A stretch of 64,000 nt of DNA from Flavobacteriales bacterium (GCA_019638115.1 JAHBUK010000007.1:28960-92959); one strand, 5' to 3'. Numbered from the stretch's first letter, positions 22,987-31,491 are shown. The notes: generated from the letters alone by a model not told the origin. Made by a program: numbers and translations.

Positions 22987-23715
22987 ATGGCCGTCCAATT
23001 GGAAAACATACCCATGTCCTCCATTTCCATTGAACGGCGTTTGCACCTGCTCTCATTGATCATCTGCATCATGGCCATTTTTATGGTCGCACTGCTATTT
23101 CTGGTGCTGCGCGGTTGTGCAGGAAAAGCCGACACACACTTCACGGAATTGACGGTTGGTCAGCTGAACATCGCAGGACCGGACAGTGTGAAGCGGATCA
23201 TCATAAGCCACAAGATGCCGATGGCGCCGTTTCAAGGCGAGATGCTTGAACGTTCGGTACCGCCGGGGTTGGCAGGCATGATCTTCTGTGCTCCCGACGG
23301 GGACGAAGTGGGCGGGATAGGAGTTTCGGGAACGGCAAAGGGAGGTGCGGCCCTCATGGCATTGGATTACCGCAACGTGCCGTTGGAAGCGATCGGGTTC
23401 TCCACATACTACGATGAGAACGGGCAGAGCGCGGGTTTCGTGATCATGGATCCGCCGCGGGGCACGGTGGATGTGAAGAAGCTCAACGCGGACGATCCGG
23501 AAGAGGTCGAACGCTTCCAGGCGATGATGGTGCAACGTGTTGATCTGAGCGTTTCCAATGAAAAAGCCGGCCTTACCATTTCCGATAGACAGGGGAACGT
23601 GCGCATCCTGATCGGCATGGACGAGAACGACGAACCATCGATCCAACTACTTGACAAGGAGGGGCGTGTCACGCAGGTCATGGCTTCCGAACCAAGCCAC
23701 AAGACCAAGAGATGA
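22987..23715 (+). CDS. Membrane-anchored protein of unknown function
   Basis: Encodes up to 242 residues. One strong membrane helix lies near the N-terminus (L-L-S-L-I-I-C-I-M-A-I-F-M-V-A-L-L-F), followed by a soluble domain with repeated beta motifs: F-T-E-L-T-V-G-Q-L-N-I-A, I-F-C-A-P-D-G-D-E-V-G-G, and near the end I-S-D-R-Q-G-N-V-R-I-L-I-G-M-D-E-N-D-E-P and L-L-D-K-E-G-R-V. Such D-x-x-G-x turns suggest a beta-solenoid or sandwich outside the membrane. The start could also be ATG 23014 or GTG 22978. I do not recognise a family. Confidence 0.6.
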   Translation: MAVQLENIPMSSISIERRLHLLSLIICIMAIFMVALLFLVLRGCAGKADTHFTELTVGQLNIAGPDSVKRIIISHKMPMAPFQGEMLERSVPPGLAGMIFCAPDGDEVGGIGVSGTAKGGAALMALDYRNVPLEAIGFSTYYDENGQSAGFVIMDPPRGTVDVKKLNADDPEEVERFQAMMVQRVDLSVSNEKAGLTISDRQGNVRILIGMDENDEPSIQLLDKEGRVTQVMASEPSHKTKR

Positions 23716-23762
23716 TCCCGGACTTGGTGTACTTCTCAGTGGATGTCGATACTGCTTGGGAC

Positions 23763-24263
23763 TCAGCGCCGCACCGCGTAGATCCACTCGTCCTCCACCT
23801 TGCCGTTCTTGATCAGGTTGCCGATCAGCTTGGCTTCAAGCGTGAGGCCCGCCTTCGCCAAGGCACGTTGCGATGCGGGGTTGCTGCCGAAGGGTGAGCC
23901 GTAGATGCGCGTCACTTCCGGAAAAGTCTCGAAGCCGAGTTGCACCATCTGCCGGATGGCTTCCGACATGATGCCCTTGCCATGGTGCGCCCTGCCCAGC
24001 CAATAGCCCAGTTCCATGTTGTTGCGCCAGAGGTCGGTCTTGGGATGCAGGCCGATGGCACCCGCGCATTCACCGTCCACCTCGATGCAGCGGCGCAGCG
24101 GCGGGCATTTGTGGATGGCGTCCTCGAGGAACTGGCGCCCGAACTCTTCGGTGAAAGGGTGGGGGAAGGCATCCGCCATGAATACAGCCACGGCAGGGTC
24201 GTTCGCATGCTTCAGCAACGCCGGCAGGTCATCGGGACGGAAGGGGCGGAGGGTGAAGTTCAT
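23763..24263 (-). CDS. GNAT acetyltransferase, RimJ/RimL type
   Basis: Encodes 166 residues of the GNAT fold: F-T-L-R-P-F-R-P-D-D-L-P-A-L at the start, E-L-G-Y-W-L-G-R-A-H-H-G-K-G-I-M for the acetyl-CoA binding loop (G-x-G-like R-x-x-H-G-K-G), then V-T-R-I-Y-G-S-P-F-G-S-N-P-A-S-Q-R-A-L-A-K-A-G-L. This is the RimJ/RimL branch that acetylates N-terminal amines of ribosomal proteins or small amines; the exact acceptor is unknown. A TAGCTTCG box (24268-24275, reverse) lies 4 bases upstream of the ATG, back to back with the promoter of the divergent gene. Confidence 0.85.
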   Translation of the reverse strand: MNFTLRPFRPDDLPALLKHANDPAVAVFMADAFPHPFTEEFGRQFLEDAIHKCPPLRRCIEVDGECAGAIGLHPKTDLWRNNMELGYWLGRAHHGKGIMSEAIRQMVQLGFETFPEVTRIYGSPFGSNPASQRALAKAGLTLEAKLIGNLIKNGKVEDEWIYAVRR

Positions 24264-24267
24264 CGTA

Positions 24268-24275
24268 CGAAGCTA
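24268..24275 (-). promoter_or_regulatory. -7 element TAGCTTCG, divergent promoter zone
   Basis: Reverse-strand match to TAnnTT(T/C)G 4 bases before the acetyltransferase ATG at 24263. The overlapping forward-strand TATACTTG just downstream may serve the gene at 24288. Only 24 bases separate the two start codons. Confidence 0.35.
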
Positions 24276-24287
24276 TACTTGCTCGTC

Positions 24288-24656
24288 ATGGCGCATTGGG
24301 TCACCCTCGGTCAATTCTCCGACCCATCGGAGTATGCAGTCCAGGCAGCGCGTTTGCGGCACGAAGGCATCGCATACCGCGTGGTCCAGGCTCCGATATG
24401 GAACCGACGACGAGGCCCGGAAATGTTGCTTCAAGTTTCGCGGAGTGATGCCATGATCGCCGCCAAGTTGCTTGGTCTACCTGTGCCTTTGCTGGATCCC
24501 GAGCCGCCATTGACCGGACTGGGGTTCATCATCCATCGTGCAGTGGAACCTGTGCTGACGTTCGTTCAACGCATCGTTGGAACGTATGCCTCGCCACGGA
24601 ACGTGGCCCTGACCCTTCTTGTCCTTGGCGTCTTGTTGGTGCTTATCCTGGCTTAA
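24288..24656 (+). CDS. DUF2007-like protein with C-terminal membrane helix
   Basis: Encodes 122 residues. The N-terminal half (W-V-T-L-G-Q-F-S-D-P-S-E-Y-A-V-Q-A-A-R-L-R-H-E-G-I-A split over residues 4-29, then V-V-Q-A-P-I-W) has the ferredoxin-like pattern of DUF2007 putative signal-transducing proteins, which carry a strand, a helix with A-x-x-A-x-x-L-x-x-x-G-I, and a second strand. The last ~20 residues (V-A-L-T-L-L-V-L-G-V-L-L-V-L-I-L-A) form a membrane helix. The long open frame upstream of 24288 is antisense to the acetyltransferase and is not used. Confidence 0.65.
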   Translation: MAHWVTLGQFSDPSEYAVQAARLRHEGIAYRVVQAPIWNRRRGPEMLLQVSRSDAMIAAKLLGLPVPLLDPEPPLTGLGFIIHRAVEPVLTFVQRIVGTYASPRNVALTLLVLGVLLVLILA

Positions 24657-24698
24657 CTCGTTCAATTGGGGCCTGCAGAGTGGCGAGTGGCGATTAGT

Positions 24699-24759
24699 GA
24701 GTGGCGAGTGAAATGCCCCCAAAGGAACGCAGGTCGTGGGGGCATTTCACTCGCCACTC
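24699..24759. terminator. 22-bp inverted repeat between convergent genes
   Basis: Arms 24699-24720 and 24738-24759 are perfectly complementary with a 17-base loop. The arms consist of GAGTGGCGAGTGAAATGCC plus C residues. Further copies of the CGCCACTC unit continue to about 24798. It sits between two convergent genes, so it may end both transcripts, though no T-run follows. Confidence 0.6.
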
Positions 24760-24795
24760 AAAGGCCGAACTCGCCACTCGCCACTCCTTCGCCAC

Positions 24796-26958
24796 TCAGT
24801 ATTTAGGTGTAAAACCCACGTTCTTCCAGAAGAAACTCCACACGTCCGCCTGCTCCTCGATGATCTTGCTGGTGGGCTTGCCTGCGCCATGGCCGGCGTT
24901 CACATCCACACGGATCAGCACGGGGTTGGGGCCCTTGTGCGCTGCTTGCACAGCACTGATGAACTTGAAGCTGTGCGCGGGCACAACGCGGTCGTCGTGG
25001 TCGGCGGTCATCACCAGCGTGGCGGGGTAGGCCGTTCCGGACTTCACGTTGTGCAGCGGTGAATAGGCCTTCAGGTAGGCGAGTTCCTCAGGGCTGTTGT
25101 CGGCGTTGCCGTACTCGGGTGTCCAACCGAAGCCAGCGCTGAACTTCTGGAAGCGCAGCATGTCCAGCACGCCCACTGCGGGGAAGGCCACCTTGAAGAG
25201 CTCGGGCCGTTGGGTCATCACCGCACCCACGAGCAGGCCGCCGTTGCTGCCGCCCTGGATGCCCAGCTTGGCACTGCTGGTGTACTTCTCGCGGATCAGG
25301 TATTCGGCCGCCGCTATGAAGTCGTCGAACACGTTCTGCTTTTTCTCCTTCATGCCCGCCTCGTGCCAGGCCTCGCCGTACTCACCGCCGCCGCGCAGGT
25401 TGGCCAGCGCGAACACGTTGCCTTGTTCCAGCATGATGATGCGGCTGGTGCTGAAGCTGGGGCTGAGGCTGATGTTGAAGCCACCGTAGGCATAGAGCAA
25501 GGTGGGGTTGGTGCCGTCCAGCTTCAGGCCCTTTTTATGTACGATGAACATGGGCACCTTGGTGCCGTCCTTGCTGGGGTAGAACACCTGCTTGGTCTCG
25601 AACTGGTCGGGGTCGAACTTCAGCTCGGGACGGAAGAAGATCTCGCTGGTGCCGCTCGCGATGTCGTACTTGTAGATGGTGCCGGGGTCGGTGAAGTTGG
25701 TGAAGCTGTAGAACGCGTAGGTGTCCTTCCGCTTGCCACCGAAGCCACCAGCACTGCCCAGCCCGGGGAGCTTGATCTCGCGCTCGTTGCTGCCATCGGG
25801 TGCGTAGCGGTAGATGCGCGTGGTCACGTCCTTCAGGTATTCGGCAAAGAGCTGACCACCGCAGAGGCCGGCGCTTTCCAGCAGAAAGTCCTTGTGGGGC
25901 AGCACGTCCACCCAATGCGCTTGTTCGGGCTTCTTCGGGTCCACGGCCACCAGGCGGTAGTTGGGTGCGTTCACATCGGTGCGCACCAGCAGCCGGTCGC
26001 GGGTGTGGTCGTAGTCCACAATGCTGGTCTTCTGGTCGAAGCCCTGTTGCAGTGCCACCCATTGGGTGCCCTGTGTGGGCAGCCCATCCGTGCGCAGGTC
26101 GTGGTAGTACTGTTCAAAGCCATCGGTACCGGTGCTGATGTAAAGCGTGGCGAACTCCTCGCCCTCGGTGACGCCCACACCCACGTAGCGGTTGGGATTG
26201 GCAGGGTCGGTATACACCAGCACGTCTGCGCTTTGCGGGGTGCCCACCTTGTGGTAGTACACCATTTGGCCCAGGCTGGCGGTGCTCAGTTTGCTGCCCT
26301 CCTTCACCTCGGGAAAACGGCTGTAGAAGAAGCCATCCTTGTACCAGCTGGCACCGCTGAACTTCACCCATTCAAGCTTATCGTCCAGCTTGCTCATGGT
26401 GCTCAGGTCCCACAGCTCGAACTCCTGCCAGTCGCTGCCGGCACGCTGGATGTTCACCACCATGTAGCGGTCGTCGCTGCTGGCTCCGCTCAGGTTGATG
26501 CTGGTGGTGCCGTTGGGGTCGATGGCGTTGGGGTCGATGAAGACCTTGTCTTCGCCATCAATTCCCTTGCGCACGTAGATCACGCTCTGGTTCTGCAGGC
26601 CGCTGTTGCGGTATTGGAAGAAGAGATCGCCCACGCGACGCGGTGCGCTCACTTTGGCGAAGTTGTACACCTCTTCGTACCGTTTGGCGATGGCGCTGCG
26701 GAAAGGCACTTTGGAAAGCCAGGCTTGCGTCACTTCGTTCTGGCGTTTCACCCAGTCGGCCGTTTCGGCGCTCATGTCATCTTCCAACCAGCGGTAGGGG
26801 TCGGCCACCCAGGTGCCATGGAGGGTGTCGCCGCTATTGGGTGCCAGCCGCGTGGCCGGGTAGTTGATCGGATTCGTGGACATCTGCTTGCCGGGCTGGC
26901 TCCAGCTTTGGTTGGACAGGAGGAGCAATGGGAGCGCAAAGAAAAGGGGCTTCAGCAT
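24796..26958 (-). CDS. Prolyl oligopeptidase family serine peptidase
   Basis: Encodes 720 residues from ATG 26958, with a signal peptide (F-A-L-P-L-L-L-L-S-N-Q-S-W-S-Q) placing it in the periplasm. The N-terminal part (Y-P-A-T-R, D-P-Y-R-W-L-E-D) and beta-propeller are typical of S9A enzymes. The C-terminal alpha/beta hydrolase carries the triad: Ser in I-Q-G-G-S-N-G-G, Asp in D-H-D-D-R-V-V-P, and His in A-G-H-G-A-G-K-P. The enzyme cuts short peptides after proline. An upstream in-frame ATG at 27009 would precede the signal peptide with a charged, proline-rich stretch, so I rejected it. Confidence 0.93.
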   Translation of the reverse strand: MLKPLFFALPLLLLSNQSWSQPGKQMSTNPINYPATRLAPNSGDTLHGTWVADPYRWLEDDMSAETADWVKRQNEVTQAWLSKVPFRSAIAKRYEEVYNFAKVSAPRRVGDLFFQYRNSGLQNQSVIYVRKGIDGEDKVFIDPNAIDPNGTTSINLSGASSDDRYMVVNIQRAGSDWQEFELWDLSTMSKLDDKLEWVKFSGASWYKDGFFYSRFPEVKEGSKLSTASLGQMVYYHKVGTPQSADVLVYTDPANPNRYVGVGVTEGEEFATLYISTGTDGFEQYYHDLRTDGLPTQGTQWVALQQGFDQKTSIVDYDHTRDRLLVRTDVNAPNYRLVAVDPKKPEQAHWVDVLPHKDFLLESAGLCGGQLFAEYLKDVTTRIYRYAPDGSNEREIKLPGLGSAGGFGGKRKDTYAFYSFTNFTDPGTIYKYDIASGTSEIFFRPELKFDPDQFETKQVFYPSKDGTKVPMFIVHKKGLKLDGTNPTLLYAYGGFNISLSPSFSTSRIIMLEQGNVFALANLRGGGEYGEAWHEAGMKEKKQNVFDDFIAAAEYLIREKYTSSAKLGIQGGSNGGLLVGAVMTQRPELFKVAFPAVGVLDMLRFQKFSAGFGWTPEYGNADNSPEELAYLKAYSPLHNVKSGTAYPATLVMTADHDDRVVPAHSFKFISAVQAAHKGPNPVLIRVDVNAGHGAGKPTSKIIEEQADVWSFFWKNVGFTPKY

Positions 26959-27067
26959 GGTGTTCGGGCCACGCCAAGGTGGGGCGGCGGCCCCGAAAGT
27001 AGGCATCACACTGCGAGGCTTATCGGCCCGGGGATGGTCGGTGCCGCATGTGGACGAACGGTTGCGA

Positions 27068-28384
27068 TCAGGCGCGCTTGCGCTGCTCCTGCTGTATGGA
27101 GCTAAGCTCGTAAACCGTGCCGGTGCCGGGCGCCAGGCTCACGGTCGCGTCCAACTGGCCGGCCAGGGTGTGGATCAGGTCCATGCCCAAGCTCTGCGGA
27201 TTTTCCCAGCGGCTGCGGTCGGGCAGGCCCACACCATCGTCGCCAATGCGCAAGTGCAGTCCATGTTCGGCACTGCCGAAGAGGTGCATGATGATGGTGC
27301 CCTGTTTGCGGCCCTTGAAGGCGTGTTTCAGCGAGTTGGAGATCACTTCATTGATCAGCAATCCCAGCGGGATCAAGGTGTCCACGCCCAGGCTTTCCAC
27401 TTCTATCCGCATGTCCAGTTCCAAGCGGGTGTTCACCGTGTAGGCATGGCACAGGTCGCGCGTAAGGTGCCCGAGGTAGGTGTTCACATCGATGTTCGCC
27501 AGGTCCTTGCTCAAGTAGGTCTGCTCGTGCACCAGCGCCATGGCGCTTACCCGGTTCACGCACTCGTTGAAGAGTTCCAGGGTGTGCTCGTCCTTCACCT
27601 GGTCCATCTGGAAACGGATCAGGCTCTTCACGATCTGCAGGTTGTTCTTTACCCGGTGGTGGATCTCTTTGATCATCACCTCCTTCTCCTCCTTGCTGAG
27701 CATGGTCTCGCGCAGGTCGCGGTTGGCCTTCTCCAAATTCAGGCGGGCTACTTCCAATTGGTCGGAGCGTAAGCGGCTTTGGATCAGCAAACGGTTGCTG
27801 ACGCCCGCCAGCCAGGCCAGCGCCAAGGCCAGCAGACATGCGGTAACCAGCAGCACTTGGGCCTCGCTCCAGCGGTCGCTCATGCTGGCGGTGTAGGATC
27901 CCAGTCCCTGTTCGTGCACTTGGCGCGCGGAGCGGTCCACCACCTGCTGGGCACGTTGTATCATCAGTTGAAAGATGGCTTCTGCATTATGCCGGGCTTC
28001 ACTGGTGTGGTCCAACAGAACGGACTCGCGATGCAGGGAGTCGGCTTGGTGGATCACCTTGTTGAGGCCCAATGGCAGTTCTTGAATGCCCGGGGTGGTA
28101 GCTGCGTTCAAAGCGATCTGGTCCACGCGTTTGTTGAAGCGCAGTACTTCGGCATGCCAGCGGTTCTGCCCGGTGCTCAGGTCGGTGCGGTGCGAGAGGC
28201 CCAGCTTCCGGATATCATCCGAAAGCATGTTCAGTTCATCCAACAACTTCACCTCTTTGGCGATCCGGACCTGTAGGTTCCTGGACCGGCTCATCACGTT
28301 GAGGCCGTAGATGATGAAGACGATGGCCAGCACCGTGGCGATCATGGGCCAACGATGGATGTACGGATGCTTGTTGAACGACAT
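27068..28384 (-). CDS. Sensor histidine kinase (HisKA_2 type)
   Basis: Encodes 438 residues. Membrane helices at about 14-31 and 176-196 flank a ~145-residue helical periplasmic sensor. A coiled coil (~200-235) leads to the phosphorylation helix I-K-E-I-H-H-R-V-K-N-N-L-Q-I-V (His242/243), the HisKA_2/HWE-like type found with LytS-like and bacteriophytochrome-like kinases. The HATPase domain has N-E-V-I-S-N-S-L-K-H-A-F and D-D-G-V-G-L-P-D, with G-M-D-L-I-H-T-L for the G2 box. No response regulator is adjacent on this strand; the receivers at 30689-31491 are possible partners. Confidence 0.88.
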   Translation of the reverse strand: MSFNKHPYIHRWPMIATVLAIVFIIYGLNVMSRSRNLQVRIAKEVKLLDELNMLSDDIRKLGLSHRTDLSTGQNRWHAEVLRFNKRVDQIALNAATTPGIQELPLGLNKVIHQADSLHRESVLLDHTSEARHNAEAIFQLMIQRAQQVVDRSARQVHEQGLGSYTASMSDRWSEAQVLLVTACLLALALAWLAGVSNRLLIQSRLRSDQLEVARLNLEKANRDLRETMLSKEEKEVMIKEIHHRVKNNLQIVKSLIRFQMDQVKDEHTLELFNECVNRVSAMALVHEQTYLSKDLANIDVNTYLGHLTRDLCHAYTVNTRLELDMRIEVESLGVDTLIPLGLLINEVISNSLKHAFKGRKQGTIIMHLFGSAEHGLHLRIGDDGVGLPDRSRWENPQSLGMDLIHTLAGQLDATVSLAPGTGTVYELSSIQQEQRKRA

Positions 28385-28416
28385 TGACGCCCTTCAACGC
28401 AGCGTAACGCAGTGGG

Positions 28417-28977
28417 TTACGGCTCCAGATTGGCCCTTAAGCGGGCTTCAAAGGCTTGCATCAATGCGGTCACGTGGGCCGTTCCAACGTTCTTCACTTC
28501 GGCGTAGAGCCGCACCAGGTTGGTGCGCCCTAGCCCGGTTACTTTCCGCGGGGGCAATTCTCCCTTGGTGAGCAGTCCCAAATGGATGCCCCCGTTCGGG
28601 GTGGTCCTGTTGCCACTGTGCGTCAGTTCGCTGATCACGGTTCGGCATTCACCGGCCTTCACGTGTATGGATATGCGGAACTGCACCACGCCCATGCTTT
28701 CCTCGCGCCCCACCAACATCTCGGAACGGAACGGCATCCGGGCAGTGCCCTCAATAACACCCTGTTCCCGATCGGACCTGCGCAGCGTGGCACCGGGCTC
28801 CTTGCCAAAGGTCCATGTCCAGGCCGCCAAAGCTTGGTCGTACAGTTGTACCGCGTTCAACGGCACGCTCAACGAACGGCTGAAGTGCAAGGCGGCCGTG
28901 CTGTCGCTTCCAGGCAATTGGGCCACGGCTGTGCAAGAGCCCAGCAGGATCAGGAGAAAGGCGGCGGTGCGCAACAC
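28417..28977 (-). CDS. DUF4468 family secreted protein
   Basis: Encodes 186 residues from a GTG start, with a signal peptide (L-L-I-L-L-G-S-C-T-A-V-A-Q). The body has A-V-Q-L-Y-D-Q-A-L-A-A-W, V-I-E-G-T-A-R-M-P-F, V-V-Q-F-R-I-S-I-H-V-K-A-G-E-C-R, which is the TBP-like DUF4468 fold common in Bacteroidota. Members are periplasmic or lipid-anchored and of unknown function. A TAACTTTCG on the reverse strand (28982-28990) is a plausible promoter element. The divergent NYN gene shares the intergenic region. Confidence 0.75.
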   Translation of the reverse strand: MLRTAAFLLILLGSCTAVAQLPGSDSTAALHFSRSLSVPLNAVQLYDQALAAWTWTFGKEPGATLRRSDREQGVIEGTARMPFRSEMLVGREESMGVVQFRISIHVKAGECRTVISELTHSGNRTTPNGGIHLGLLTKGELPPRKVTGLGRTNLVRLYAEVKNVGTAHVTALMQAFEARLRANLEP

Positions 28978-29017
28978 GTGGCGAAAGTTAGCTTGATAGG
29001 AAGGATCCAGGACGTTC

Positions 29018-29025
29018 TACATTTG
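29018..29025 (+). promoter_or_regulatory. -7 promoter element TACATTTG
   Basis: Matches TAnnTTTG and ends 28 bases before the ATG at 29054. A TTG at 28993-28995 is 22 bases upstream, slightly long for a -33 element. Confidence 0.5.
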
Positions 29026-29053
29026 CGCCGCTCCACCAACCTCTGTTTATCCT

Positions 29054-29974
29054 ATGCAACGATTCCAAGCTTTGAAAGTGGGTGTGTTCTACGACGGTAG
29101 CTACTTCACCCATGTGAGCAACTACTACAACTACGTGCATCCCCACAGGCGCCGCATCCACATTGGTGGCCTGCACGACTTCATTAAGCACATGGTGGCC
29201 GAGCGGGAGGACACCAAGCCCAACCTCTGCCACATCATCGATGCGCACTTCTTCCGAGGCCGCTTCACTGCCCGCGAGGCCAACGAAAAGCCCAACCAGC
29301 TCTATTACGACCGGGTGTTCGATGATGTGCTGATGTACAACGGGGTGCAATCCCACTACCTGCCCGTGAAGGACATGATGGGCCGCAAGCGGGAGAAAGG
29401 CGTTGACGTGCTGATGGCCTTGGAGACCTACGAGCTCTGCATGCTCAAACGCTACGACGTGGTGGTGCTGGTGGCCTCCGATGGGGATCATGTGCCCCTG
29501 GTCCGCAAACTGCATGCCTTGGGTTGCAAGACCATGCTCCTGGGCTGGGACTTCGAGTTCGTGGACCAAGAGAGCGGGGAGACCCAGACCACCCGCACCA
29601 GCACCGACCTGTGGAACGAAGTGAGCTACCCCATGCCCATGCACGACCTTATTGAAGAGGGCTTGCGGGAGGATGAAGAGGTGGTGCGCGAAGTATTCGT
29701 CCAGCAATCTTCCGTGCAACGGGAACTGGATGAGAGCCACGTGCAGGTCCCGGCCGCTTCCATCGATCCGGATGAACGCCACAACAGCGAGGTGATGAGC
29801 CTGCACAACGGCTACGGTTTCATCCGCTACCCGGACAACAACCTGTTCTTCCTGCACGAGGACCTGCTGGATGCCGACTTCAGCGAGTTGCGGGTGGGCG
29901 ATCCGGTGGAATTCTCCCTGGCCGTGAACAACCGCGGCCAACGTGTGGCCCGCAACATCAAGCGGGTCAGTTAG
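29054..29974 (+). CDS. NYN-domain nuclease with C-terminal cold-shock domain
   Basis: Encodes 306 residues. The NYN domain (LabA/DUF88 type, PIN-like fold) spans ~5-185: V-G-V-F-Y-D-G-S-Y-F with the first Asp, K-G-V-D-V-L-M-A-L-E and V-V-L-V-A-S-D-G-D-H-V-P-L-V with the later acidic residues. A linker of ~60 residues precedes a cold-shock-like OB domain (~255-305): N-G-Y-G-F-I-R-Y-P-D-N-N-L-F-F-L-H, L-R-V-G-D-P-V-E-F, V-A-R-N-I-K-R-V. The combination predicts an RNA-binding ribonuclease; its target is unknown. It converges on a histidine kinase gene with a 12-base gap. Confidence 0.85.
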   Translation: MQRFQALKVGVFYDGSYFTHVSNYYNYVHPHRRRIHIGGLHDFIKHMVAEREDTKPNLCHIIDAHFFRGRFTAREANEKPNQLYYDRVFDDVLMYNGVQSHYLPVKDMMGRKREKGVDVLMALETYELCMLKRYDVVVLVASDGDHVPLVRKLHALGCKTMLLGWDFEFVDQESGETQTTRTSTDLWNEVSYPMPMHDLIEEGLREDEEVVREVFVQQSSVQRELDESHVQVPAASIDPDERHNSEVMSLHNGYGFIRYPDNNLFFLHEDLLDADFSELRVGDPVEFSLAVNNRGQRVARNIKRVS

Positions 29975-29986
29975 GCTCCAGGGCGA

Positions 29987-30679
29987 TCAAGGCAAGGCGA
30001 GCCGTACCGTGAAGGTGCAGCCCTTTCCGGGGCCGGCGCTGGTAGCGGCCAGTTGGCCCCCCATGGCCTCGGCCCACTGCCGGGCACGCGCCAGGGTGCT
30101 GCGCCCTTGGGCTTCGCCAGCCGTGGCTACACTCTTCAGCCAGGCATAACGCACGAATACCTGGTCCAGGTCCTCGGCGTCCAAGCCAACGCCTGCGTCC
30201 TGCACCTCGATGTGTGCATGGCTTTTGCTGTTGCTGAGCAATACCCGGATGATGCTCCCCGCCGGACTGAATTTCGATGCGTTGGAGAGCAGTGCGGAAA
30301 GCAGGTCGTTCAAAGCCCTGGGCTCCGCAAGTACTGGTGACAGGGTTCCGCTCACCACCACTTCCTGCTCTTTGCGGGAGAAGCGGTGTTGTAGATCGGC
30401 GATGGCGCGTTCCAGTACTGGTGTTGCATCCAGTGGTGCTGTTGCGCTCGGTCCCGGAGTACGGTCCACCTGCAGGTCGTCCAGCAGGCGCTCCACTTCG
30501 CGCATGGCCTTGAAATACTGTTGTTCTCCGAAGGTCTTCAACTCCAGCTGCTCCGTATCGGAAGTACCGTGGGTAAGGTGCCCGAGCACCTGCTGGATGG
30601 CGGCGAGCCGGTTGCGCAGGTCGTGTGCGAAACGGTGCAACCGTTCGGCCTGTTCCTGGTCCGCTTTGGGTAAGCTCAT
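29987..30679 (-). CDS. Soluble histidine kinase without sensor domain
   Basis: Encodes 230 residues and consists only of a dimerisation/phosphorylation helix and an ATPase domain. His19 lies in H-R-F-A-H-D-L-R-N-R-L-A-A. The ATPase has L-L-S-A-L-L-S-N-A-S-K-F-S (N box), V-Q-D-A-G-V-G-L-D (G1) and a final G-K-G-C-T-F-T-V-R. With no membrane helix or input domain it must be controlled by another protein, likely one of the two receivers encoded just upstream. It starts 9 bases after the first receiver gene. Confidence 0.82.
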   Translation of the reverse strand: MSLPKADQEQAERLHRFAHDLRNRLAAIQQVLGHLTHGTSDTEQLELKTFGEQQYFKAMREVERLLDDLQVDRTPGPSATAPLDATPVLERAIADLQHRFSRKEQEVVVSGTLSPVLAEPRALNDLLSALLSNASKFSPAGSIIRVLLSNSKSHAHIEVQDAGVGLDAEDLDQVFVRYAWLKSVATAGEAQGRSTLARARQWAEAMGGQLAATSAGPGKGCTFTVRLALP

Positions 30680-30688
30680 GCCAATGCA

Positions 30689-31057
30689 TCAATTGCTGGC
30701 GCGTGCGAAGCGCTGCAGCATGTCCTCCAAGCTGTCGGAGTTGATGGGCTTGGAGAGGTACTGGCAATCCTTCAGATCGTTGATGGCCTGCACCACCTCG
30801 GGCTTGGTGCTCGCCGTTAGGAACAACACGGGAATGGGGTCCTTGGCTTGGATCTCCTGGGCCAGTTCCAACCCGTTCTTGTCACCCTTCAAGTAGATGT
30901 CCATGATGATGAGGTCCGGACGGTCCTGGCTGAGCAGGTCCTCCGCTTCCTCGGAACTCCGTGCCGTGCCGATCACGTCGAAGCCCATGCGTTCCAATTG
31001 CAATCGGTAGCCGAAGGAGATGATGGTCTCGTCCTCTACGATGATGATCTTTTTCAT
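30689..31057 (-). CDS. Stand-alone response-regulator receiver
   Basis: Encodes 122 residues, a single CheY-like receiver: acidic pocket I-V-E-D-E, phospho-acceptor Asp53 in L-I-I-M-D-I-Y-L-K-G, Thr in V-L-F-L-T-A-S, and Lys in Y-L-S-K-P-I. There is no output domain, so it acts by protein contact or phosphotransfer. ATG 31057 gives the canonical M-K-K-I-I-I start; the upstream in-frame ATG at 31084 would run into the preceding gene. Middle gene of a three-gene set with another receiver and a sensor-less kinase. Confidence 0.85.
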   Translation of the reverse strand: MKKIIIVEDETIISFGYRLQLERMGFDVIGTARSSEEAEDLLSQDRPDLIIMDIYLKGDKNGLELAQEIQAKDPIPVLFLTASTKPEVVQAINDLKDCQYLSKPINSDSLEDMLQRFARASN

Positions 31058-31080
31058 GCTGCTCGTCTGTCTGTGGGCGT

Positions 31081-31491
31081 TCACTGTTCCTGCATGCGGT
31101 AATGATCCTGCAATACGCGCTCGAAACTCTCGGCCGAAAGGGCCTTCTCCACATATCCGCGTACCGAACGGAATGAAAGGGCACGCTCCAGGTCGGTGGG
31201 GCGGTTGCTACTGCTGAACATGATCACTGAGGTGAGGCCGTTCGGAAGCAATTGCTCGGACTCACAGGTGGTCAGGAACTCGAAGCCGTTCACCCGTGGC
31301 ATGTTGATGTCCACGAACATGATGTCCGGCAGGTCCTCGCCAGCGCGCATGTGGTCCAAGCCTTCATCGGCACTGGTGAAACATGTAACACGCCCGGTAA
31401 AGCCCACTTTCTTGAGCACCATGCGTGTTACGAAGTTGCAATCGTCCTCATCGTCGATTAGCAGGATGTGCTGTATGTGCTTGATATCCAT
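31081..31491 (-). CDS. Stand-alone response-regulator receiver (Rcp1-like)
   Basis: Encodes 136 residues: H-I-L-L-I-D-D-E-D-D-C-N-F acidic pocket, Asp61 in I-M-F-V-D-I-N-M-P-R-V-N-G-F-E-F, S-S-S-N-R-P-T-D and Y-V-E-K-A-L. The slightly long loop after the Asp and the E-K-A-L end fit the Rcp1-like receivers that partner cytosolic kinases. First gene of the three-gene signalling set; ATG 31491 is chosen since the upstream in-frame ATG lacks a receiver-like N-terminus. Confidence 0.83.
   Translation of the reverse strand: MDIKHIQHILLIDDEDDCNFVTRMVLKKVGFTGRVTCFTSADEGLDHMRAGEDLPDIMFVDINMPRVNGFEFLTTCESEQLLPNGLTSVIMFSSSNRPTDLERALSFRSVRGYVEKALSAESFERVLQDHYRMQEQ

Noticed and set aside
25210..27105. 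631-codon plus-strand frame opposite the prolyl oligopeptidase
   Set aside because: Low-complexity Val/Ala/His translation with no motif; the opposite strand has a complete catalytic triad.
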